IMG/VR virus record: IMGVR_UViG_3300037963_005153
Location: 1-24,649 of that record
Direction: 5' to 3' (one strand)
Origin: a virus
Length of the DNA: 24,649 nt
The stretch's first letter is position 1. Every line of letters starts with the position of its first letter. Position numbers and translations under genes: made by a program. Below the pieces are notes generated by a model. That model searched no databases. It saw only the letters and a list, made by a program, of their open reading frames with translations, and was not told the DNA's origin. This document shows positions 9,614 to 14,263 of this stretch, piece after piece.

Positions 9614-9616
9614 ATA
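9610..9616 (+). promoter_or_regulatory. T4-late-type promoter motif TTAAATA overlapping a stop codon
   Basis: TTAAATA contains the TAA stop of the 1554-residue gene and lies 30 bases before the spike-like gene. It has the same arrangement as the motifs at 1431 and 4906. An alternative is chance occurrence in AT-rich sequence. Confidence 0.4.
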
Positions 9617-9639
9617 GTATTATCATATAGGAAATGTAA

Positions 9640-10335
9640 ATGGGAGTACCTACCTCACAAAATAAAGTCAATGACAGATTAAATCGTAATGCTGATGCCA
9701 ACAATGATGGTGTCATCAGTGCTGAGGAAGCTAAATCTTTTAGTAATCAGGCAAACCCAACAGATAGTGCAAAGAATAACTACACTGGCATTAGATATGG
9801 AAATGATCATGGGTCTTGTTCCTTTGGACATATTCATAAACCAGGTGATGTAACTGCAGGAGTTTTGCTTCAGGCAAAGGATGGTAGGCACGGTTTCTTT
9901 ATGGATAATGATGGTCAACGGAAAGGTTGGACATCAGCAGTAGCACCTGGAAACTATCAGGTTAGTTGTGGTGAGGATAATGAAGAAGCACAGGACTCTA
10001 TGTTTTTTCATGCCAGTAATGGCAACATTGTTATTCTTGCGACAAATGGAAAATTAAGATTGCAAGCAACTGATATTGAATTGGTTGCAGTTGGCGAGGG
10101 TGGATCAAAAGGTAATATCAAAATGGTTGCCACAGAGACCATTAGCCTTGACAGTAAAAAACTTATTGCAAATACAAAAAGTTTATATAAAATAGTATCA
10201 TCTGGATCTGCAGAACTCATTGCAAATTCACAGATGAAATTGTATTCTTCTATTATTCGTGCAGTCACTGATGGTTGTGCGCTTAAAGACTCAAAAAACA
10301 ATTTGCAAAGAATTCAAAAACAAAATCAGGAGTAA
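9640..10335 (+). CDS. Spike-like baseplate protein with EF-hand loop
   Basis: A 231-residue protein. Residues 19-30 form a canonical EF-hand calcium loop: D19, N21, D23, G24, I26, S27, E30. The middle (GKLRLQATDIELVA and the following KMVATETISLDSKKL) and C-terminal half are repetitive short beta-strands of the kind in triple-stranded beta-helix needles of gp5/VgrG proteins ('GNIxLxAxxxIxLxA' pattern). I infer that it is the membrane-piercing needle or a spike accessory, replacing the needle missing from the gp5-like protein. A histidine-rich segment (NDHGSCSFGHIHKPG) near residues 50-65 could bind metal. It is followed after two bases by the next gene, whose SD (CAGGAG) lies inside this coding end. 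The needle role is inferred from pattern, not alignment. Confidence 0.6.
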   Translation: MGVPTSQNKVNDRLNRNADANNDGVISAEEAKSFSNQANPTDSAKNNYTGIRYGNDHGSCSFGHIHKPGDVTAGVLLQAKDGRHGFFMDNDGQRKGWTSAVAPGNYQVSCGEDNEEAQDSMFFHASNGNIVILATNGKLRLQATDIELVAVGEGGSKGNIKMVATETISLDSKKLIANTKSLYKIVSSGSAELIANSQMKLYSSIIRAVTDGCALKDSKNNLQRIQKQNQE

Positions 10336-10337
10336 AA

Positions 10338-11099
10338 ATGGCATTTCACGTAGATGATTTAGTTATTGGTGGACAAATGAAAGATGGGTCAGGTATCTGC
10401 CCTGCCGCTGGTGAAGGTCCTCTAAAGATTAATGGATCTGGAATGCTTGAGGGTCCGGTTGTTACTGGGCAACCAACTCATTTTCCAACCCCTTATGCGA
10501 CACTCAATATTGGACCCCTTACGAACTCAGATTCTCCTCCCGCATTTGCACCAGGTGCATTACCACTTGGATTGAGTAATCCATACTCTGCTATGGTTTC
10601 TCCAAACTTAGGTGTAATGGGCAATCTTGATGTAAACTTTAGAATTCAGTCAGGTGGTCCGATTTTTGGTCTATCTGTTGCAGATTTTAGAGGTAATGTT
10701 TTAGCAGCAAAAAAAGATTTTGATATTCCACACCCAACTAAAGATGACTGGAGACTGCGACACGTTGCACCAGAGGCACCGACAGCAGATGTGTATGTTA
10801 GGGGAAGAGTAACAAATAAAAAAGAAATTCAACTACCAGAATACTGGAAAGGTTTGGTTGATTGGACTACAATTACAGTCAACTTAACACCGGTTGGATC
10901 TCATCAAGATGTTATCGTAAAAAGATTCGATGAGGAAAAAGTTTACCTTCAATCAAATGGAGGTCTACCAATTGATTGTTTCTATCATGTTTATGCTGAG
11001 AGGCAAGATTGCGAAAGAAACATAGCAGAATACGAAGGCACATCTCCTGAGGATTATCCAGGAGACAACACACAATATTTACAATCAGGAAAAATTTAA
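10338..11099 (+). CDS. Virion structural protein with FxIPHPxK module, possible PAAR-like N terminus
   Basis: A 253-residue protein. Residues ~128-222 form a module that recurs in cyanophage and other phage tail proteins: FDIPHPTK, DWRLRHVAPEAP, YVRGR, IQLPEYWKGLVD, ITVNLTPVGSHQDVIV. The same module occurs in the next gene. The N-terminal ~65 residues are Gly/Pro-rich and carry H4, C21 and H48 with a GPLKINGSGM-type strand; this faintly recalls PAAR proteins, which cap VgrG/gp5 spikes, and the position right after the spike-like gene fits. That PAAR idea is weak inference. The start is supported by the CAGGAG SD six bases upstream. Function is likely a minor tail or fibre component. Confidence 0.6.
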   Translation: MAFHVDDLVIGGQMKDGSGICPAAGEGPLKINGSGMLEGPVVTGQPTHFPTPYATLNIGPLTNSDSPPAFAPGALPLGLSNPYSAMVSPNLGVMGNLDVNFRIQSGGPIFGLSVADFRGNVLAAKKDFDIPHPTKDDWRLRHVAPEAPTADVYVRGRVTNKKEIQLPEYWKGLVDWTTITVNLTPVGSHQDVIVKRFDEEKVYLQSNGGLPIDCFYHVYAERQDCERNIAEYEGTSPEDYPGDNTQYLQSGKI

Positions 11100-11102
11100 A
11101 TT

Positions 11103-11750
11103 ATGGCAAACTCACCAGGACAACCCGAAAATTTTGAATTCCCAGGAGAATTTATCCCATCTCCCACTAGCCAGGACTGTAGTAAAAAAGCAGGTGGTTG
11201 GGGAATAGCAATGGAAGACTTTGAATATATTTGGTATGCAAACAAAGGTGAAGCTGATTATCCAGAAGATGCTTGCACTCCCTATTATCATAAGTCTGCA
11301 CAGATTGATAACCTTCAAGTAAATGCTACATGCGGAAAGGCATCTGTTACTAATTTTGTAGGAGCAACGGTTACTATTAATGGATTATGCTCCGCAGGGT
11401 CTTTCAGTGCAAACTCAAAAGCATTTAATATTCCTCACCCAATTAAAGAGGGAAAAAGATTATGGCACGGATGCTTAGAGGGTCCAGAGTATGGTGTATA
11501 TATTCGTGGACATTTAAAAGATACTAATGTGATTGAACTGCCAGATTACTGGTCAGGTCTTATTGACCCAGAAAGTATTACTGTTTCGCTTACACAAATT
11601 GGGTCCTCACAAGATTTAATTGTGGATAGTATTGACTGGGGTAAACAGGTTAAAATACGGTCGGGTAACGGAACCAATATTAATTGTTATTACATTATTA
11701 ATGCTATGCGTAAAGATATTCCTGCACTCGAAGTCGAGCAGGATGCTTGA
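11103..11750 (+). CDS. Virion structural protein with FxIPHPxK module, paralogue of preceding gene
   Basis: A 215-residue protein. Residues ~108-203 repeat the module of the upstream gene: FNIPHPIKEGKRLWHGCLEG, YIRGH, IELPDYWSGLIDPESITVSL, IGSSQDLIV. The N-terminal ~100 residues differ and contain several cysteines (C26, C58, C77, C96). The module is found in tail-fibre-type phage proteins. The gene starts three bases after the upstream stop and in the same frame, so the pair probably arose by tandem duplication with replacement of the N-terminal part. No strong SD is visible. The last codons and stop overlap the -35 box of a sigma-70 promoter at 11747. Confidence 0.6.
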   Translation: MANSPGQPENFEFPGEFIPSPTSQDCSKKAGGWGIAMEDFEYIWYANKGEADYPEDACTPYYHKSAQIDNLQVNATCGKASVTNFVGATVTINGLCSAGSFSANSKAFNIPHPIKEGKRLWHGCLEGPEYGVYIRGHLKDTNVIELPDYWSGLIDPESITVSLTQIGSSQDLIVDSIDWGKQVKIRSGNGTNINCYYIINAMRKDIPALEVEQDA

Positions 11751-11775
11751 CAAGAACGCCTGACCGTCGTATAAT
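11747..11775 (+). promoter_or_regulatory. Perfect-consensus sigma-70 promoter (TTGACA-N17-TATAAT)
   Basis: TTGACA at 11747-11752 and TATAAT at 11770-11775, separated by exactly 17 bases, match both consensus boxes with no mismatch. Initiation would fall near 11782, giving a ~16-base leader with SD AGAGGA (11788-11793) and the ATG at 11798. The -35 box overlaps the TGA stop of the upstream structural gene. This is a host-RNA-polymerase (early-type) promoter inside a late structural region. Confidence 0.8.
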
Positions 11776-11797
11776 AAGCAGGTAAACAGAGGACCCC

Positions 11798-11980
11798 ATG
11801 CAAGACGATTTCCTTTCACGTTGTGTCGTTGATCCCGTAGCACGTAAGTTCTACCTGTACTCCGAGCAAGGTGATGAGAGGGTTGTGGACTGTGAAACGA
11901 TGGAACAGTTCATGTCCGTGTTGGAACTAGTTCGTGATAAGTGTGATGAAGATGTGTTGGCGTATGCTGACCCCCTCTGA
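11798..11980 (+). CDS. Small conserved-looking hypothetical protein
   Basis: A 60-residue protein of unknown function. It has a predicted beta-rich first half (CVVDPVARKFYLYSEQGDE) and a helical second half (ETMEQFMSVLELVRDK). It resembles small uncharacterised proteins I recall from marine cyanophages, but no function is known to me. There is no signal peptide or membrane segment. The start is well supported by SD AGAGGA five bases upstream and by the consensus promoter just before it, so it is probably expressed early by host RNA polymerase. Codon composition is slightly more GC-rich than in the neighbouring structural genes. Confidence 0.7.
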   Translation: MQDDFLSRCVVDPVARKFYLYSEQGDERVVDCETMEQFMSVLELVRDKCDEDVLAYADPL

Positions 11981-12001
11981 CCAAAATTAGCTTTTAATTC
12001 C

Positions 12002-12052
12002 AAAAAAGGGCGGAAAAAAATTCCGCCAAAAAATTGCCCTATTACCTTTTTT
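12002..12052 (+). terminator. Compound hairpin, possible bidirectional terminator
   Basis: An inner stem GGCGGAA/TTCCGCC (12009-12015 with 12021-12027, A5 loop) lies inside an outer A6GG/CCT6 pairing (12002-12009 with 12045-12052); AGGGC/GCCCT (12007-12011 with 12036-12040) is an alternative. On the minus strand the inner stem is followed directly by CTTTTTT, the classic intrinsic form. On the plus strand the T-run is part of the outer arm. It follows the early-type 60-residue gene, so termination on + is plausible. Confidence 0.5.
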
Positions 12053-12055
12053 CAG

Positions 12056-12217
12056 ATGGATTATTCATCCTATCTTTACAAAGAAATTTTAAAATGCTAC
12101 GATTATGAGACCAGAAACCCGTCAATCTATGGAAATGTTATTCGCAGCGAAATGGAATTTGCCAAAAGCAGCAAACAACTGCAACTTGACATTAAAGGAG
12201 ATGAAAATAACATTTAA
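12056..12217 (+). CDS. Small hypothetical protein (53 aa)
   Basis: An ATG-started frame encoding 53 residues (begins MDYSSYLYKEILKCYDYETR, ends KGDENNI) and closed by TAA. It is polar and Tyr-rich, with no recognised domain. It starts directly after the T-run of the hairpin at 12002-12052 and has no obvious SD, so translation is uncertain. In its favour, it fills almost all the space between hairpin and tRNA upstream elements, and codon use resembles nearby genes. It could be a chance ORF. Confidence 0.4.
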   Translation: MDYSSYLYKEILKCYDYETRNPSIYGNVIRSEMEFAKSSKQLQLDIKGDENNI

Positions 12218-12223
12218 TGAATA

Positions 12224-12251
12224 TTGTGTTTTGCATCCTCCCATCTATAAT
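12224..12251 (+). promoter_or_regulatory. Possible promoter ahead of the tRNA
   Basis: A perfect -10 TATAAT (12246-12251) is preceded by TTGTGT (12224-12229) at 16 bases, a weak -35. Initiation would fall around 12258, inside the hairpin that precedes the tRNA. It may drive the tRNA with a short structured leader. Confidence 0.35.
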
Positions 12252-12255
12252 GAAG

Positions 12256-12281
12256 CAGGTGAACTAATTACCTGATTTTTT
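12256..12281 (+). terminator. Terminator-like hairpin abutting the tRNA 5' end
   Basis: Stem CAGGT-G-A / T-T-ACCTG (12256-12262 with 12268-12274; five Watson-Crick pairs, one G-T wobble, one A-T) with a five-base loop, followed by A and six T (12276-12281). The tRNA begins at the next base. It has the layout of an intrinsic terminator for upstream + transcripts; an alternative is a leader hairpin for RNase P processing. Confidence 0.6.
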
Positions 12282-12366
12282 GGGAGCGTGGCGGAATCGG
12301 TAGACGCACCAGACTTAAAATCTGTTGACTGTAAAGGTCGTGGGGGTTCAAGTCCCCCCGCTCCTA
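12282..12366 (+). tRNA. trnL-UAA: tRNA-Leu(UAA)
   Basis: An 85-base class II tRNA. The acceptor arm is GGGAGCG/CGCTCCT (G1-U72 wobble) with discriminator A73; D-loop AATCGGTAGA region; anticodon loop CTTAAAA with anticodon TAA (12316-12318); long variable arm with GAC/GTC stem; T arm GGGGG-TTCAAGT-CCCCC. The bottom anticodon-stem pair (C27-U43) is mismatched. The 3' CCA is not encoded. It reads UUA (and by wobble UUG), codons common in the AT-rich phage genes here. Phage tRNAs of this kind are thought to supplement host supply for phage codon use. Confidence 0.95.
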
Positions 12367-12372
12367 TTCTCA

Positions 12373-12379
12373 CTAAATA
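12373..12379 (+). promoter_or_regulatory. T4-late-type promoter motif CTAAATA
   Basis: CTAAATA starts seven bases after the tRNA and 24 bases before the ATG at 12403. It is the same variant as at 4906 and 13962. A late promoter here would let the following small gene and oxygenases be transcribed independently of the tRNA. Confidence 0.45.
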
Positions 12380-12402
12380 TATTCAGGGTAATACACGGAC
12401 CC

Positions 12403-12678
12403 ATGAAATACCACATAGACACAACGTATGCTTGGTATGATCATCACGAAGGAAGCGTATTGATACTGGTGTATTTCATTCAGAATGTTCCTTTTACTTT
12501 TGATGAGCTTCCAGAGATTGCTAAGTCACATCCAGAAGTTATAAAGTTAGCTGATGAGGGAAAAAGGTGGACTCCAGAAGATTTGTATAGAGCATCATCA
12601 TATTTGATGTTAGAAGAGTGCCATCCCATGATATATGAGTTGGAAATTGAAAACCCAGAACTTTTACCCGTGGACTAA
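12403..12678 (+). CDS. Small hypothetical protein (91 aa)
   Basis: A 91-residue acidic protein of unknown function. It begins MKYHIDTTYAWYDHHEG, has a hydrophobic beta-strand segment (SVLILVYFIQ), then LPEIAKSHPEVIKLADEGKR and a helical WTPEDLYRASSYLMLEECHP segment. It resembles small uncharacterised proteins I recall from marine cyanophages. The ATG at 12403 was chosen because upstream in-frame starts lie within the tRNA-Leu gene. It follows a CTAAATA motif and is 30 bases before the first oxygenase gene, suggesting one transcript. No metal-binding or catalytic motif is evident. Confidence 0.7.
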   Translation: MKYHIDTTYAWYDHHEGSVLILVYFIQNVPFTFDELPEIAKSHPEVIKLADEGKRWTPEDLYRASSYLMLEECHPMIYELEIENPELLPVD

Positions 12679-12708
12679 TTTAATACATAATGACCTTATT
12701 ATACAAAA

Positions 12709-13272
12709 ATGGCATTTCAATCAGTTTGGTATTTTACCGATTTACCTGAAAAAGTAGTAAATATTATTCAAGAAGACTTATCAGAGAATTTTGATGATAG
12801 AATGATGGATTCTAGAATTGAGGGTCCTGATTTTAACAAAGAAAAAAGAAATTCCAAAAATGCTTGGATTCCAACGTCCCACTGGATTTCTGGATTTATT
12901 TGGCATTATGTAATGAAAGCAAATAAAGAAAATTTTTTATATGACCTGACATCTATTGACGGAGAAGCGATTCAATACACTCAATATGAAAAGGGTCAGT
13001 TTTATACATGGCATAACGATGCTGGATTATCATGTATGCATAATGATAATGCAATAAGAAAACTGTCTTTCGTATTGCAATTATCTGACCCAGATGATTA
13101 TGAGGGTGGAAATCTACAACTTTTGGATGAGAGTGGAGCATCCTATATTGCACCTCGTCAAAGAGGAACTATGATTTTATTTGATTCCCGCACACAACAT
13201 AGAGTTTTAAAAATTACTAAAGGATGCCGTAAAAGTTTAGTTGGATGGACAATTGGTCCACGTTGGAAATAA
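12709..13272 (+). CDS. 2-oxoglutarate/Fe(II)-dependent oxygenase (PKHD/prolyl-hydroxylase type)
   Basis: A 187-residue soluble protein, a typical length for a minimal double-stranded beta-helix dioxygenase. The iron ligands are visible: H102 and D104 in WHNDAG and H164 in TQHRVLKIT, with R174 ten residues later to hold the 2-oxoglutarate carboxylate. Other family features are RKLSFVLQLSDPDDYEGGNL, RGTMILFD and SLVGWTIGP. Such enzymes hydroxylate protein, nucleic acid or small-molecule substrates with O2 and 2-oxoglutarate; they are common in marine cyanophages, with substrates unknown. The gene overlaps the next oxygenase by one base (TAATG), implying coupled translation. Confidence 0.88.
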   Translation: MAFQSVWYFTDLPEKVVNIIQEDLSENFDDRMMDSRIEGPDFNKEKRNSKNAWIPTSHWISGFIWHYVMKANKENFLYDLTSIDGEAIQYTQYEKGQFYTWHNDAGLSCMHNDNAIRKLSFVLQLSDPDDYEGGNLQLLDESGASYIAPRQRGTMILFDSRTQHRVLKITKGCRKSLVGWTIGPRWK

Positions 13273-13958
13273 TGGCAGAATTAATGACACCAGAGCAGAT
13301 AACTCTGCAAGAAATGCACAATACTGGTACAACTTGGACTCGTAATGATTTCATGGAAAAGCACGGATATGTGGTGATTAGAAATCTTTGGGATCCTGAG
13401 GAATTATATCATCCTGTCCCGATGCGAAGAGGGCAGTTTAACTATCATAGTAAAAATCTAGACGATTATGATTATGAACCATTAGAACAACAAGTAGAGG
13501 GGTCAGTAGCACGATATTGGCATCCACAATATCGTTCTATCCACTCTGGAATTCGTATGAAAGTCGAAAAAGAGTTAGGTCGCAAACTTTATAATACCTA
13601 TTATTATGATAGATATTACTTCCCTGGACAAAAATTAGAAAGACACGCTGATAGAGATGCATGTGAAATTTCAGTCACTGTGCATGTTGGAACTAATTTA
13701 GATGTCGATTGGCCTATCTGGATTAAAACACCAGATGAATATGCGGATAAAACTAAAAAAACAACAATCAGTATGGGTGATGACCACTCTGTTATTTTAA
13801 AACCAGGTGATGGAATGGTATATAAAGGATGTGAAAGACCGCATTGGAGAGAACCAATGCCAGGTGAAGGTATGCATACATACTATCATCAAATCTTTTT
13901 CCATTATGTTTTGCAAGACGGACGAAGAGCACACTATGCTTGGGATAGGTCAAAATAA
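13272..13958 (+). CDS. Second 2-oxoglutarate/Fe(II)-dependent oxygenase-like protein
   Basis: A 228-residue protein. Likely iron ligands are H125 and D127 in LERHADRDACEISV, and H191 in GCERPHWREP; the preceding GDGMVYKG strand and the C-terminal YYHQIFFHYVLQDG strand fit the double-stranded beta-helix fold. An N-terminal region (NDFMEKHGYVVIRNL) is typical of the entry helix of such oxygenases. It is not a close duplicate of its neighbour: motif spacing and N terminus differ. I took the ATG at 13272, which overlaps the upstream stop, over one 27 bases further upstream inside the first oxygenase. The substrate is unknown. The 2-oxoglutarate-binding Arg was not pinned down. Confidence 0.8.
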   Translation: MAELMTPEQITLQEMHNTGTTWTRNDFMEKHGYVVIRNLWDPEELYHPVPMRRGQFNYHSKNLDDYDYEPLEQQVEGSVARYWHPQYRSIHSGIRMKVEKELGRKLYNTYYYDRYYFPGQKLERHADRDACEISVTVHVGTNLDVDWPIWIKTPDEYADKTKKTTISMGDDHSVILKPGDGMVYKGCERPHWREPMPGEGMHTYYHQIFFHYVLQDGRRAHYAWDRSK

Positions 13959-13961
13959 ATT

Positions 13962-13968
13962 CTAAATA
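13962..13968 (+). promoter_or_regulatory. T4-late-type promoter motif CTAAATA
   Basis: CTAAATA lies three bases after the oxygenase stop and 30 bases before the ATG at 13992. It is followed by the SD AAGGAG (13974-13979), 12 bases before that ATG. Confidence 0.5.
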
Positions 13969-13991
13969 CAAACAAGGAGTTATTATTAAGT

Positions 13992-14162
13992 ATGGTCATC
14001 AACTTATGGTATAACAAAAAAATGGAGGAGTGGCGATGGTCGCTCACAGAAACCACCGTAATGACGCAGCATACTGGCGGTCAAAAAGAACTTCGTGATG
14101 CCATGAATGACGTTGCAACGACAGTAGAATATATGCTTGACAATGAGTTAAAAGAAGAGTAA
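13992..14162 (+). CDS. Small hypothetical protein (56 aa)
   Basis: A 56-residue protein. It begins MVINLWYNKKMEEWRWSLTE and continues with a helical ELRDAMNDVATTVEYMLDNE segment. It looks like a real small phage gene: it has an SD (AAGGAG, rather distant at 12 bases), a late-type motif upstream, and a strong terminator 26 bases after its stop. The protein is rich in Trp near its N terminus and has no recognised domain, signal peptide or membrane span. Similar short proteins occur, as I recall, in other marine cyanophages, without known function. Confidence 0.65.
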   Translation: MVINLWYNKKMEEWRWSLTETTVMTQHTGGQKELRDAMNDVATTVEYMLDNELKEE

Positions 14163-14187
14163 TATATAAAGGTGTGAAGGAAGTGCG

Positions 14188-14220
14188 AAAAGGGTAACCT
14201 CTACGAGGTTGCCCTTTTTT
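14188..14220 (+). terminator. Strong intrinsic terminator
   Basis: A near-perfect stem of about 14 pairs: AAAAGGGTAACCTC with GAGGTTGCCCTTTT (one T-G wobble), loop TAC (14202-14204), ending in six T (14215-14220). It ends the small-gene/oxygenase block and insulates the 1976-residue structural gene, which has its own late-type motif just after it. Confidence 0.9.
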
Positions 14221-14225
14221 CGTTT

Positions 14226-14233
14226 GATAAATA
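14226..14233 (+). promoter_or_regulatory. T4-late-type promoter motif GATAAATA
   Basis: GATAAATA matches the T4 late consensus TATAAATA at seven of eight positions. It lies six bases after the terminator T-run and 30 bases before the ATG of the 1976-residue gene. Confidence 0.65.
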
Positions 14234-14263
14234 ATCCATAACAAGAACTATAGTGCTAATAAG

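Noticed and set aside
11097-11105. Stop-codon readthrough joining the two FxIPHPxK genes, which are in the same frame
   Set aside because: The second gene has its own ATG three bases after the stop and a complete distinct N-terminal domain; no readthrough signal was seen.
12325-12402. N-terminal extension of the 91-residue gene
   Set aside because: The extended start lies inside tRNA-Leu; ATG at 12403 follows a late-type motif and is a better start.
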